Shown here one piece after another: positions 1-11,381 of a stretch of 64,000 bases of DNA (positions are counted from its first letter, which is position 1; each line of letters begins with the position of its first letter). The notes under the pieces are model-generated. The model did no database searches. It was not told the origin of the DNA and saw only the letters and a program-made list of their open reading frames with translations. The stretch is taken from contig CAMJZV010000011.1 in the NCBI GenBank assembly GCA_946410305.1, positions 28,442-92,441 on the forward strand, in the 5' to 3' direction. This stretch comes from an uncultured Prevotellaceae bacterium (GTDB lineage Bacteria > Bacteroidota > Bacteroidia > Bacteroidales > Bacteroidaceae). Position numbers and translations under genes: made by a program.

Positions 1-62
1 TCCTGAGCCATAGCGTTCAGTGAAAGACTGGCAACAGCCAGCATCAAGAATAACTTTTTCAT
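1..62 (-). CDS. Exported protein, N-terminal fragment
   Basis: Only the first 20 codons lie inside the window. They start at an ATG at 62 and read leftward off the edge. The peptide begins MKKLFLMLAVASLSLNAMAQ, a typical Bacteroidota signal peptide with a Lys-rich start, a hydrophobic core and an A-x-A cleavage site before Gln. A well-formed promoter lies upstream (108-138), so this is a real 5' end. The mature protein is outside the window and its function cannot be judged. Confidence 0.75.
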   Translation of the reverse strand, partial: MKKLFLMLAVASLSLNAMAQ

Positions 63-107
63 ACTATACTAATAAATTAAGTTAAAGATTCTTTTCGAAA
101 TTCGTTG

Positions 108-138
108 CAAAAGTAAATATTATTTTCGAATAATCAAA
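108..138 (-). promoter_or_regulatory. Bacteroidota-type promoter of the partial exported-protein gene
   Basis: Read on the minus strand, TTTG (135-138) and TACTTTTG (108-115) are separated by 19 bp, the canonical spacing of a Bacteroidota sigma-ABfr promoter. The start codon is about 45 bp downstream. The rest of 63-235 is AT-rich and shows no gene. Confidence 0.7.
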
Positions 139-235
139 GTTTTTTAGCAAATAAATTCATTTTTACACTCATTTTTTTGATTTTTCGCCACAAAAAGGGC
201 ATTTTTCATGGCAAAACAGCCTATTTTAGAATAAA

Positions 236-2059
236 TTATGCCAACAAATGCTCGATATCAGCCTGTGGGAGGATACAGAGCACTGCTTTTCCATCAGGCG
301 TGTAGTTAACATTGTCGCAAGAGAAGAGGTTATTTACCACTACATCCATCTCTTCGTTTGACAATTGCTGTCCATAAGGTATCGCTGCATGACGGGCAAG
401 GCCGAGGGCAACCTGATGATTGATAGAGAGGCTATCGTGACTGACAGGCACAGACGAAGCCAGAATATCTTGCAACAGCTGGGAAGCATTCAAGCCCTCT
501 ATACCGGCTGGTACACCATTGACAGCATAGCTTGATGGTCCAAGAGGAGTCAGTTCAAAACCAACGGCATTCAACGCAGGCATCATCTCTTCCATCAGGA
601 CTGCCTCAGAAGGTGCCATCTCTATTACCTCAGGAAACAGCATACGCTGGCTGCTGGAAGGAGTATCTGCCAACTGTTGCATATAACGCTCGTAGCGGAT
701 GCGGACATCTGCACGATGCTGGTCAATAATCATCAGACCAGACTTGACAGCTGTCATTATATAGCGTCCTTTATACTGATAGTGCAACGGACTGACGTCT
801 GTCAACTCTACTGGCTGTTCAGAGGTTGGTGCATCGTCAAGCGGCGATATCGGCTTGTCTTGAGGAGCAGCAAACAGCGACTGTTCATTCTGGGCTGGCT
901 GTGTAGGCAGACCTTCATAAAGACGTTCCCAGTTACGCGAGGCTTTCTCCTTAAAAGGATTATATTGTGGATTGCGCTCCACATGTGGCATCTCTACTGG
1001 TGTAGCGACAGGATTATAGGCAGGCATCTCAGGGCGTCCTTCTGTATCGAAGTCTATCTGTGGAATCTCACAAAACTGTCCGATGGCATCTTTCACGGCA
1101 GCAGACAGAATCTGCCAGATGGCCTGCTCATTCTCAAACTTGATTTCTGTCTTTGTAGGGTGTATGTTGACGTCAATGTCAGCAGGGTTCACGTTAAAAT
1201 ATATAAAATAAGGTACGTGCGCGCCCGCGGGAATCAGTCTTTCATATGCCTGTTGCACCGCTTTATGGAAATAGGCATGCTTCATGAAACGTCCATTGGC
1301 AAAGAAATATTCATGAGCGCCCTTCTTGCGAGCGGTCTCAGGTTTAGCCACGAAACCTGTAATCTTGCAAAGTGCTGTCTCGACATTGACAGGCAGCAAG
1401 TCTTGTGTGTATCGACGCCCATAGACGTCTGCAATACGCTGGCGCAATGTTCCTGCACGGAGATTCATCAGTTCCTGCCCGTTACTATGGAGCGTGAAAC
1501 AAATCTCCGGATATACCAATACAATACGTTCAAAAGCCGTCAGGATATTGTTCAGTTCTGTAGCGTTTGTCTTCAGGAACTTACGACGTGCAGGGACGTT
1601 GAAGAACAAGTTATTGACAGTAAAAGAGCTACCCACGCTGCATGAACACATCTCCTGAGAATCTACACGTGAACCAGAAAGAGTCAGACAGGTACCCACC
1701 TCGTCTCCTTGACGACGTGTGCGCAATTCTATCTGAGCGACAGCAGCGATAGACGGTAATGCCTCACCACGGAAACCCATCGTATGCAGGGCGAATAAAT
1801 CGTCAGCTTTGCGAATTTTCGAGGTAGCATGACGTTCGAAAGCCAGACGAGCATCAGTCTCCGACATACCACAACCATCATCAATCACCTGGATAGAGGT
1901 ACGTCCAGCATCCACCACCAAGACATTGATGGTGTGTGCCCCAGCGTCAACAGCATTCTCCACCAATTCTTTGATGACGGAAGCAGGTCGCTGAATGACC
2001 TCTCCTGCGGCTATCTGGTTAGCTACACTATCTGGTAGCAGTTGTATCACATCAGTCAT
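236..2059 (-). CDS. mutL: DNA mismatch repair protein MutL
   Basis: MutL couples mismatch recognition by MutS to strand removal. The N-terminal GHKL ATPase (about residues 1-330) shows [17 protein letters not shown] and TMGFRGEAL, the ATP-binding and lid motifs. The C-terminal dimerisation domain starts near residue 430. There the nuclease motif DQHA-x2-E-x4-E reads [12 protein letters not shown], losing the Ala and the first Glu, and no CPHGRP-type zinc motif is visible, so endonuclease activity is doubtful. The start overlaps the stop of the ostA-like gene in an ATGA arrangement. It is the last gene of the guaB-ppiC-surA-ostA-mutL series. Length (607 aa) is normal. Confidence 0.95.
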   Translation of the reverse strand: MTDVIQLLPDSVANQIAAGEVIQRPASVIKELVENAVDAGAHTINVLVVDAGRTSIQVIDDGCGMSETDARLAFERHATSKIRKADDLFALHTMGFRGEALPSIAAVAQIELRTRRQGDEVGTCLTLSGSRVDSQEMCSCSVGSSFTVNNLFFNVPARRKFLKTNATELNNILTAFERIVLVYPEICFTLHSNGQELMNLRAGTLRQRIADVYGRRYTQDLLPVNVETALCKITGFVAKPETARKKGAHEYFFANGRFMKHAYFHKAVQQAYERLIPAGAHVPYFIYFNVNPADIDVNIHPTKTEIKFENEQAIWQILSAAVKDAIGQFCEIPQIDFDTEGRPEMPAYNPVATPVEMPHVERNPQYNPFKEKASRNWERLYEGLPTQPAQNEQSLFAAPQDKPISPLDDAPTSEQPVELTDVSPLHYQYKGRYIMTAVKSGLMIIDQHRADVRIRYERYMQQLADTPSSSQRMLFPEVIEMAPSEAVLMEEMMPALNAVGFELTPLGPSSYAVNGVPAGIEGLNASQLLQDILASSVPVSHDSLSINHQVALGLARHAAIPYGQQLSNEEMDVVVNNLFSCDNVNYTPDGKAVLCILPQADIEHLLA

Positions 2060-3675
2060 TGTTTCTTCGTATTCTTAGGTGGTTCACGACGCTTAATCTC
2101 CTTCAACTCCGTACCCGCCTTCTTGGGACGCCAATTGAAGATATCGTCCTTATCCAACGGGCGAACATAGTCAAACCATGCGAACTGCGGAAGGAAATGC
2201 TTGCCTGGTGGAACCTGCGTCAGCGGATACAGAGTGCCCGTAGGTTTCTGCATCCAGATTTTCTGCATCTTCCTGTTTTCCAGGAACATCTTCATCAGTG
2301 GGGTCTCCGTATAGTTCAGTCCAATGATGGTACTATCGGATTCGTCAATAGGATAATAAACCACCAGTACATTGTCGATAGCTTGCGTTTCACGGATCTC
2401 GCCTTTCTTAAAGAACGCTTTCATCTCCTTCGACGACACCTGATTATAATGTACAGAGTCCTTTAACTGTTCAGCAGAGAAAGCCTGACGTAGTACATGG
2501 GCACGGTCGATTGTTGAGTCACGCATATACACCTTGATTTCCTCACCAAAAAGCTGCTGTCCAAGATTCCAGACGATAGGGTCTTTGTACATCGTCATGC
2601 AAGAGTCCTGCGAGTTGTAGACCAACGAGTCGCAAACAGCCTGCACATCCTTGCGGAAAGCTCTTACCTTGTTATAGGCATGTATCTTACGATAAACGGA
2701 ATCCGTACGGATGTTATAGGTGAATATCTTAAAGGTATCCGCATGCATATAGAGCGAGTCACGCTGGGAGAAATCAATGGTAACAGCCCGTTTGGTTGCC
2801 ATCGCATACCCTGTAGAATCATTATACTCACAGTAGTCGCCCGTCATCATGTTCTTATTCACAGAGTCTGTGTAGACGACATTATTGTAGGCATAATTGG
2901 TACCATCCTTGGCATTGTGATAAACACTGTCACCTATTAATGTACGTCCATGGTCTTTGATTACAGAACGTCCGAACAGCTCTGACTGTTCCGTCTTGGT
3001 ATTATAATAACCGTCCTCACTATAGATATGACTACTTCCTGACGTGATATTAGATGGACCTACGATATGTGCTCGCGAGGTTTGAGTATCATAGAACAAC
3101 GAGTCTGTCGTCAGGTAGAGTTTCTGATCTTTCAGACGCACATCATAATAGAACATTGCCTGTTTGGTGTCGGTATGGTATTCTCCCCAGTCAGAGGTCA
3201 GCACCGTCTTACCATCCACCAGTTTACCACCTTCGAAGAAGTTTCCGAAGTTATACATGCGGTCGTAGTCCAACGAGTCAGTATAAAGTGTCGTCTTCCG
3301 ATGACGAAGAACTACATTATAGCGAGCTTGAGCCAATTGGTCATTACCATCATAATAGGCATAGTTACTTGTCAGGCTAAGGGTGTCACCCTGCTTCATC
3401 TTCACATGGCCAAAAGCTTCGAAGGAGTTCGACTGTTCATAGAAGTGAGCACTATCACAGAACAAGTCAGCTCCCTGATGGCGAAAATGCACATTACCAT
3501 GTAGCACTTGTGCATCACCATTACGATATTGGTCATAGTGAAGATTGTCAGAATGTACCAGATATACACGCTTATCCTCCACTTTCTTTCGTGGAGGACG
3601 TTTGCGCTGTGGCTGTGCTGCAAAAGCAACAGCAAGCACCAGTATACCAAGTATGAATGTTAACGACTTTCTCAA
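2056..3675 (-). CDS. OstA/LptA-like outer-membrane LPS-transport protein
   Basis: This is a 539-aa exported protein. It has an N-terminal signal peptide ([19 protein letters not shown]) followed by a basic stretch, then repeated beta-strand motifs such as [19 protein letters not shown] and [10 protein letters not shown], typical of the OstA-like N-terminal (LptA/LptD jelly-roll) domain. The family is thought to take part in moving LPS across the periplasm. The start is a TTG at 3675: no in-frame ATG exists that keeps the signal peptide. It lies between surA and mutL, overlaps mutL by 4 nt, and fits a periplasmic outer-membrane-assembly operon. Confidence 0.85.
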   Translation of the reverse strand: MRKSLTFILGILVLAVAFAAQPQRKRPPRKKVEDKRVYLVHSDNLHYDQYRNGDAQVLHGNVHFRHQGADLFCDSAHFYEQSNSFEAFGHVKMKQGDTLSLTSNYAYYDGNDQLAQARYNVVLRHRKTTLYTDSLDYDRMYNFGNFFEGGKLVDGKTVLTSDWGEYHTDTKQAMFYYDVRLKDQKLYLTTDSLFYDTQTSRAHIVGPSNITSGSSHIYSEDGYYNTKTEQSELFGRSVIKDHGRTLIGDSVYHNAKDGTNYAYNNVVYTDSVNKNMMTGDYCEYNDSTGYAMATKRAVTIDFSQRDSLYMHADTFKIFTYNIRTDSVYRKIHAYNKVRAFRKDVQAVCDSLVYNSQDSCMTMYKDPIVWNLGQQLFGEEIKVYMRDSTIDRAHVLRQAFSAEQLKDSVHYNQVSSKEMKAFFKKGEIRETQAIDNVLVVYYPIDESDSTIIGLNYTETPLMKMFLENRKMQKIWMQKPTGTLYPLTQVPPGKHFLPQFAWFDYVRPLDKDDIFNWRPKKAGTELKEIKRREPPKNTKKQ

Positions 3676-3721
3676 TCTTTCTAATCGTTTTTAATGCTTT
3701 GTGCCTTTAGGTCAAGGAACT

Positions 3722-5125
3722 TTACTTCACCCATCCTTCGTACTCAAACTTACAGTCGCGATAGCGCTCGTTGAGACGAACATAGGTAGACTTGATGCGG
3801 TTGACCACCCACTCGTGCAACTTCTTCTGACGCTGCTTGGCAGTCACCACATTCTTCATTATCTGGAAATCTTCTGTAATGGTAGCCTTATGACCCTCAC
3901 GACGATTCTTCAGTTTCACAACAGCACAAACTGTTTTGCCACGCTCGTTAATCATCTGGAAAGGTGCAGAGACGTCTCCAACTTTCATACCATCAACGGT
4001 CTTAGCAACCTCTGACGGCAGGTCTGCCATTTTGAAGCGTGAAGTACGGCCATCCTGAGTAACATTAGCCATCAGACCGTGATTATTACGAGTATCCTTG
4101 TCATCAGAGAAGAGTGCCACACCATCTTCAAAAGTAAAGGTACCCTTAAAGTGATCGCCCAGTATTTCAGGAGCCACACCCGTACGAATAGCAGTAGCAA
4201 CAGAGTCCAGACGAGTCATTGCCTTCTGGATAGCCTCATCGCTCACCACAGGTTTACGCAGGATATGACGAACCTTGATTTTCTCACCACGTTTGTCAAT
4301 AAGCTGAATGATATGGAATCCGAATTCCGACTCCACAATTTTAGAGACTTTCTTGGGATCAGTCAAGCTAAAAGCGACATTTGCAAAGGCTGGATCCAAC
4401 ATGCCACGTCCAATAAAGTCCATCTCTCCACCACGACGTGCTGAACCAGGATCTTCTGAATACAGACGTGCTAATGTTTGGAACGACGATTCTCCTTTAG
4501 TAATACGATCGGTATAGTCACGCAACTCCTCTTTGACGCGATTGATCTCTTCCTGCTCAATGCGAGGTTGCATCGTGATAATCTGCACTTCTACCTCTGT
4601 AGGAACAAAGGGGATGCTGTCTTGTGGCATATCCTTGAAATATCTGCGTACCTCGGCAGGTGACACAGAGATATCCTTCGTCAGTTTCTGCTGCATACCC
4701 TGTACCATCTGACGTTCGCGGAAGGACTCACGCAACTCGGCACGAATCTGACTCATATTCTTCTTATGATATTCTTCCAGTTTCTCACGTGAACCGATAG
4801 CAGATATCATCTGATCGATATACTGTTCCACACCGCTGGTGATTTCGGATTCCGTTACCTCAACGCTATCAGTAATAGCCTGATTGAGGAACAACTTCTG
4901 GACAGCAATCTGCTCTGGTATCGAACAGTCAGGATCTCCCGACCAACGCAGGCCTTCCTGTTCACTTTGCAGACGCATAGCCTCTACATCCGACTTCAAT
5001 ATAGCCTCATCACCAACAACCCATATCACCTCATCGACGATGGAGCGAAGGCTGTCATTCTGAGCTTTTACCAGTGACACCAACGAACCCAGTAGTACCA
5101 GTAATACTATCTTTTTCTTATTCAT
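3722..5125 (-). CDS. SurA-like periplasmic peptidyl-prolyl isomerase
   Basis: A 467-aa chaperone and prolyl isomerase that probably escorts outer-membrane proteins through the periplasm. A signal peptide (residues 1-21, ending VKAQ) is followed by a SurA-type N-terminal helical domain with IVDEVIWVVGDEAILKSDVE. A parvulin domain at about 170-275 contains ARLYSEDPGSARRGGEMDFI and FGFHIIQLIDKRG. A second, more degenerate parvulin-like part begins at KVRHILRKP. The gene overlaps the upstream ppiC gene by 8 nt, which suggests translational coupling. Pairing of two parvulin proteins is typical of Bacteroidales. Confidence 0.9.
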   Translation of the reverse strand: MNKKKIVLLVLLGSLVSLVKAQNDSLRSIVDEVIWVVGDEAILKSDVEAMRLQSEQEGLRWSGDPDCSIPEQIAVQKLFLNQAITDSVEVTESEITSGVEQYIDQMISAIGSREKLEEYHKKNMSQIRAELRESFRERQMVQGMQQKLTKDISVSPAEVRRYFKDMPQDSIPFVPTEVEVQIITMQPRIEQEEINRVKEELRDYTDRITKGESSFQTLARLYSEDPGSARRGGEMDFIGRGMLDPAFANVAFSLTDPKKVSKIVESEFGFHIIQLIDKRGEKIKVRHILRKPVVSDEAIQKAMTRLDSVATAIRTGVAPEILGDHFKGTFTFEDGVALFSDDKDTRNNHGLMANVTQDGRTSRFKMADLPSEVAKTVDGMKVGDVSAPFQMINERGKTVCAVVKLKNRREGHKATITEDFQIMKNVVTAKQRQKKLHEWVVNRIKSTYVRLNERYRDCKFEYEGWVK

Positions 5126-6551
5126 GCTTATTGACTGTCTTTAAAACTTCCTCATTAACAGTAAATGTATAGCGACGACGCAGGTCTGCCACCCACTCAT
5201 GCTCCAGTTCATCCTGCAAGTCAGCAGTTACCAAACCACGCACATCAGTATAGTCCTGAGGAGCCTTAAGGAGTTTACCATAAGTGGCATCAATGGGGAA
5301 TCCCTTTACGCTATCCACCTTTGCATCCTGTACCTTGAACACCTCGCGGTCTATCAGCTTATTGTCACCTTTCTTGAAGAGGCCCTTTTCTACACGGATA
5401 CGGAGAATAGAGTCGTTGTTGAAGGTCTTACGCAAGGCTTCGTTCCATTCATCGAACTTCAGCTTCTTCACACAATCAGCAACAGCTTTTACGTCCGACT
5501 GCACCTTCACGTGGTAGGCCATACCCTTAAAGCGGGGCTCATCCCACTTATATTTTGCCTTATTCTTCTTGAAATAGCGTGCCAAAGCAGCATCGTCCTT
5601 AGCAGCCTTGTCCCATACATGCTCATTACTTACCTCATAGAGCAGGAGACCATCGTGATACTCCTTGATAAGATAGCGCATAGACAGGTCTATAGCCGAC
5701 AGAGAGTCAGCACGCATCTCCATCAGGCGCTCCTTGGTCAGCTGGCCATTCGAATTCTTGACAATCTCATCGATTTTACGATCAGAGATGCTATTACGTG
5801 CGCCACGCTGTTCCAAGTACTTCAGAATGTTGTCCTTATGGAAATCGAAAGGCTCAAACTGCTTACGTTCCTTCATCAGGATGATATGCCAGCCATAGGG
5901 TGACAGTACAGGTTTGCTCATCTCGCCAGGTTGTAAGGCAAAAGCAGCGTCCTCGAACTCTTTCACAGTCTGATTCTTGGCCACCCATCCTAAGACACCA
6001 CCATTACGTGCCGAACCAGTATCGTCAGATAGCTTCTTGGCCAATTTCTCAAAATCAGCACCATTCTTCAGTGCGTTATAAATTGAGTCAATGCGCACCT
6101 TTGCTTTCTGCTGATCGGCCTCCGAAGCCTTTTGGGACAATCTGATAAGAATATGTGCAGCACGTATCAATCCGTCAGGACCAATACTCTTCACCGTCTC
6201 GTCGTACACCTTATGGGCCTCCACCAACATATCATCATCCGTTACAAACGTAGGAACGATCTGTTGGTCACGATACTGGGCAAACTCTGCCAAGAAAGCC
6301 TGTGTCGTATCAATGCGGGCATCCAGTGCGGCTTGTACTTTGAGTTTATAGTTAATGAAGAGGTCTACATACTCCTCCACGTTTTTCTTGTCAATGACGC
6401 CATCAGTATTATTCTTATTGTAAGAATACTCAAATTCCGAACGGGGTACAGGAGTTCCAGCCACCGTCATGATGATAGGGTCGTTAACAGATTGTGCCGT
6501 GGTTGTCAAGGCACTCAGCAGCCATGCTGCAAGAATCAGTTGCTTTTTCAT
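5118..6551 (-). CDS. PpiC-type periplasmic peptidyl-prolyl isomerase
   Basis: A 477-aa exported protein with a signal peptide (MKKQLILAAWLLSALTTTAQ) and a SurA-like segment (PIIMTVAGTPVPRSEFEYSY). One clear parvulin domain spans about 128-230, with RAAHILIRLS, KKLSDDTGSARNGGVLGWV and YGWHIILMKERK. The remaining C-terminal half is helical and not recognised. It directly abuts the guaB stop codon and overlaps the next surA-like gene by 8 nt. It probably acts with that neighbour in outer-membrane protein folding. Confidence 0.88.
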   Translation of the reverse strand: MKKQLILAAWLLSALTTTAQSVNDPIIMTVAGTPVPRSEFEYSYNKNNTDGVIDKKNVEEYVDLFINYKLKVQAALDARIDTTQAFLAEFAQYRDQQIVPTFVTDDDMLVEAHKVYDETVKSIGPDGLIRAAHILIRLSQKASEADQQKAKVRIDSIYNALKNGADFEKLAKKLSDDTGSARNGGVLGWVAKNQTVKEFEDAAFALQPGEMSKPVLSPYGWHIILMKERKQFEPFDFHKDNILKYLEQRGARNSISDRKIDEIVKNSNGQLTKERLMEMRADSLSAIDLSMRYLIKEYHDGLLLYEVSNEHVWDKAAKDDAALARYFKKNKAKYKWDEPRFKGMAYHVKVQSDVKAVADCVKKLKFDEWNEALRKTFNNDSILRIRVEKGLFKKGDNKLIDREVFKVQDAKVDSVKGFPIDATYGKLLKAPQDYTDVRGLVTADLQDELEHEWVADLRRRYTFTVNEEVLKTVNKHE

Positions 6552-8045
<1,494 letters not shown>

Positions 8046-8062
8046 TTAAATTTTATTGCGTG

Positions 8063-8070
8063 CAAAATTA
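8063..8070 (-). promoter_or_regulatory. Promoter -7 element of guaB
   Basis: TAATTTTG on the minus strand matches TAnnTTTG and lies about 30 bp before the guaB ATG. The possible -33 box is weak (CTTG near 8090-8093, 19 bp upstream). Confidence 0.55.
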
Positions 8071-8118
8071 CTCATTTTTTCTGAGACGGCAAGCGTTTTC
8101 ACCTATTATTAATAGGAT

Positions 8119-9162
8119 TTAACGTAACGCCATCACCACCCTACCCTGCTTGTCGGTAGAGACGGCAATAGTCATTCTGCCCTGCTTCCATAATTTCTGG
8201 TCGGCAGAGGTAAAGCCATTCGTCTGTAAATCACGACAAACAGCCTCTAAATCGTCGTTAGCAGTCAGTGAAATAGCGGTGATAGCCTGCTTACGACGCG
8301 TTAAGGAGACAGAAGCCTTATACGCATCCAGCGCAAACGATGCCGTAACAGTCTTCGCGGTTGTTTTACCTATGGTATAGTCATAGCTACGAAGAATATT
8401 CTGTGCACCTTTAAGACTATTATTCTGGAGCAGTTTCACGGCTAATCCCACTAAGTCTGTATGGTTACAAGCAGCAGCCAGTCCATCAGTAATCACACGT
8501 GGAGCAGTCTCATATTCTTTATCCTCCATCTCCTGATAAGCCTTCTGATAGGCTTTTGCATCGTCAAGCGCAAAACCGATGTTATAGCTAGTGGTCAGAG
8601 AATTGCGTTCATAGTGCATATTGACCGTTCCCAAACGGTTCTGAATGGTATAGGCCTCGCCTTGATTATCAATAAAGCCACGACCATACTCCTTCGTCAG
8701 TTCTCCCTTCAACGTGGCAAAACGCTGTTTTACATCCTGCTCAGAGGGATAGATGGTCTGATCTTCCACATCTACAGCATAGACACGAGCCGTCTGCTCC
8801 GAAACAGCCAGCGTAATGACAGACTTGACGCCATAGACTTCGCCTTCATAGGTATAGGTCTTTGATGTCTGTTTGCCATCATGTTTGCGTTCAACAAAAC
8901 CTTGCTGCAACAATCGTTTCTCAAAGCGGTCAGCCTTGATGCCCAAAGGAATCTGAAGAAAGGCATTGCGATTGTTGCGATTGTCTGCAAAGGTAGCTAT
9001 ATCGGCAAGAGCCACTTGCGCATCATCATTGATAGCATCATCCTTGACAGAAGCCCCAGCCTCCGTCTTCGCCTTTTTCTTAAATAACTTCTTAAAAAAC
9101 TGAGCCTCTGCTGGCAACGACACGAAAGCCACAGCCAGCAGTATCATAACAAGTTTCTTCAT
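8119..9162 (-). CDS. Exported protein of unknown function
   Basis: A 347-aa protein with a clear signal peptide (MKKLVMILLAVAFVSLPAEAQ), followed by a strongly basic patch (FFKKLFKKKAK). The body holds two similar blocks (IPLGIKADRFEKRLLQQGF and a C-terminal LQTNGFTSAD region) that look like duplicated small alpha/beta units. No enzymatic motif is seen. It follows recQ by 5 nt, so it is probably cotranscribed with clpP-clpX-recQ. The product is likely periplasmic; the family is not recognised. Confidence 0.75.
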   Translation of the reverse strand: MKKLVMILLAVAFVSLPAEAQFFKKLFKKKAKTEAGASVKDDAINDDAQVALADIATFADNRNNRNAFLQIPLGIKADRFEKRLLQQGFVERKHDGKQTSKTYTYEGEVYGVKSVITLAVSEQTARVYAVDVEDQTIYPSEQDVKQRFATLKGELTKEYGRGFIDNQGEAYTIQNRLGTVNMHYERNSLTTSYNIGFALDDAKAYQKAYQEMEDKEYETAPRVITDGLAAACNHTDLVGLAVKLLQNNSLKGAQNILRSYDYTIGKTTAKTVTASFALDAYKASVSLTRRKQAITAISLTANDDLEAVCRDLQTNGFTSADQKLWKQGRMTIAVSTDKQGRVVMALR

Positions 9163-9167
9163 CGTTT

Positions 9168-11351
9168 CTAATTAGCCATTTCCGAAATGAACTTGATACG
9201 CACCAGACGTATCTCGTCCTCCGAACATTCCTGTCCCAGTTCATCGAGGGCAGCCTCCAACGAGTCGGTATCACTCTCAGCAAAGTAGTCGTAGATGTCG
9301 TCGACGCGGTCGTCGTCCATCACCTCCTCCAGGAAGTAGTCAATATTCAACTTGGTACCGCTATAGACGATAGCCTCCACCTCATCAAGCAGCTCTTCAA
9401 ACTCCAGGCCCTGTGCTGTAGCAATATCGTCAAGGGCTATCTGACGGTCAATGGCTTGAATAATCTTTACTTTTAATATCGACTTCTTAGCCACCGTACG
9501 CACACGGAGATCACTATGGCGGACGATTTCGTTTTCGTCACAATAGCGCTTAATCAAGTCTACGAACTCCTTGGCATAAGGCTGCTTCACCTTACCCTCT
9601 CCTACTCCTTGGATATTCTTCAGCTCCTCCAAAGTGACAGGATAGTCAGTAGCCATCTGCTCAATGCTTACATCTTGGAAGATAACGTATGGTGGACGTT
9701 CCATTTTCTTGCTGACCTTCTTACGCAAGTCTTTCAACATCGCGCTGAGCGTAGGATCAAGTGCGCTACTTCCCATCTCGTGGTCTGCTCCACTATCATA
9801 GTCTTCTGAGAACTCGTTATCCTCGACAATCATGAAGGTCGTCGGATTCTTGATAAATTTTTTACCTGCAGAAGTCAGTTTCAACAATCCATAGTTCTCC
9901 ACATCCTTCTTCAGATAGCCAGCGATCAGTGCCTGACGGATGACAGGATTCCAATGCTTGGGGTCGTCGTCCTCACCAGCACCAAAGAGGTCATGATCCT
10001 GATGTTTATGGGCCAGTATTTCTTCCGTTTCCTTACCCTCGACAAAGTCGATGATATAGTCAGCACGGAAATTCTCCTTCAGCGCCTGTACAGCCTGTAA
10101 CACGATGACGAGCTGCTTCTCAGCCTCAATCTTTGTCTTAGGATGCAGACAGTTGTCGCAATTATGACAGTTGTCAGGTGCATACTCCTCACCAAAATAG
10201 TGAAGCAGCATCTTACGGCGGCATACCGACGTCTCTGCATAAGCTGCCGTCTCAGCCAACAGCTGTCGACCAATATCCTGCTCAGCAACAGGTTTGCCCT
10301 CCATAAACTTATCCAGCTTCTGCAAGTCCTTCTGGGCATAGAAGGTAATACACATTCCCTCGCCGCCATCACGTCCTGCACGACCAGTCTCCTGATAGTA
10401 GCCTTCCAGCGACTTCGGGATATCGTAGTGAATGACAAAGCGCACGTCGGGTTTGTCGATACCCATACCAAAAGCGATGGTGGCTACAATGACATCGATT
10501 TTCTCCATCAGGAAGTCATCCTGTGTCTGCGAACGGAGTGCCGACTCCAAGCCAGCATGATAGGCAGCAGCCTTGATATCATTAGCCTTCAGAATCTCTG
10601 CCAGCTCCTCCACTTTCTTACGTGACAAGCAGTAGATAATACCACTCTTGCCTGGATGCTGCTTGATGAATTTGATGATGTCCTTGTCCACATCCGTCGT
10701 CTTGGGACGTACCTCATAATACAGGTTGGGACGGTTAAACGAGCTCTTGAACTCGTCAGCATCCACGATTCCCAGATTTTTCTTGATATCAGTACGAACC
10801 TTATCCGTCGCAGTAGCTGTCAGCGCAATAATCGGCGCTGGACCTATCTCGTTGATGATAGGACGGATACGACGATATTCAGGACGGAAGTCGTGACCCC
10901 ACTCAGAGATACAGTGGGCTTCGTCAATAGCATAGAACGATATCTTCGTCTGTTTCAGAAACTCCACATTGTCCTCTTTGGTCAGCGACTCTGGTGCGAC
11001 ATACAGCAATTTTGTACGTCCCGCCATAATATCAGTCTTGACCTGATCGATAGCCGTCTTGTTCAGCGACGAGTTCAGATAGTGCGCAGTGCCCTCGTCA
11101 CTCATCGAACTGATGACATCCACCTGATTCTTCATCAGGGCAATCAGTGGTGAGATGACGATAGCGGTGCCATCCATCAACAGTGATGGAAGCTGATAAC
11201 AAAGCGACTTGCCACCACCCGTAGGCATCAGTACAAAAGTATCTCTACCATCGAGTACATTCTGCACGATAGCCTCCTGGTCGCCCTTGAACTTATCGAA
11301 GCCAAAATACTTCTTCAGCGCTTCTGTCAGGTTCTGTTTTCCTTTTGCCAT
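9168..11351 (-). CDS. recQ: ATP-dependent DNA helicase RecQ
   Basis: A 727-aa 3'-5' helicase of recombination and replication-fork repair. Helicase motifs run in order: Walker A MPTGGGKSLCYQLP, the DEAH box in FYAIDEAHCISEWGHDFRPEY, ALTATAT, and ETGRAGRDG (motif VI). A zinc-binding RecQ-C-terminal region follows with the cysteines of CRRKMLLHYFGE and CHNCDNC. After it come a winged-helix segment and an HRDC-like part (IQGVGEGK). The acidic C-terminal tail is typical of Bacteroidota RecQ. It lies 30 nt downstream of clpX in the same orientation. Confidence 0.96.
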   Translation of the reverse strand: MAKGKQNLTEALKKYFGFDKFKGDQEAIVQNVLDGRDTFVLMPTGGGKSLCYQLPSLLMDGTAIVISPLIALMKNQVDVISSMSDEGTAHYLNSSLNKTAIDQVKTDIMAGRTKLLYVAPESLTKEDNVEFLKQTKISFYAIDEAHCISEWGHDFRPEYRRIRPIINEIGPAPIIALTATATDKVRTDIKKNLGIVDADEFKSSFNRPNLYYEVRPKTTDVDKDIIKFIKQHPGKSGIIYCLSRKKVEELAEILKANDIKAAAYHAGLESALRSQTQDDFLMEKIDVIVATIAFGMGIDKPDVRFVIHYDIPKSLEGYYQETGRAGRDGGEGMCITFYAQKDLQKLDKFMEGKPVAEQDIGRQLLAETAAYAETSVCRRKMLLHYFGEEYAPDNCHNCDNCLHPKTKIEAEKQLVIVLQAVQALKENFRADYIIDFVEGKETEEILAHKHQDHDLFGAGEDDDPKHWNPVIRQALIAGYLKKDVENYGLLKLTSAGKKFIKNPTTFMIVEDNEFSEDYDSGADHEMGSSALDPTLSAMLKDLRKKVSKKMERPPYVIFQDVSIEQMATDYPVTLEELKNIQGVGEGKVKQPYAKEFVDLIKRYCDENEIVRHSDLRVRTVAKKSILKVKIIQAIDRQIALDDIATAQGLEFEELLDEVEAIVYSGTKLNIDYFLEEVMDDDRVDDIYDYFAESDTDSLEAALDELGQECSEDEIRLVRIKFISEMAN

Positions 11352-11381
11352 AGACTTTTCTTAACTGTAAACAGTAAACTA

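Noticed and set aside
677..1645. 322-aa plus-strand ORF opposite mutL
   Set aside because: It lies wholly within mutL, has no recognisable domain and unlikely composition. It is an antisense shadow.
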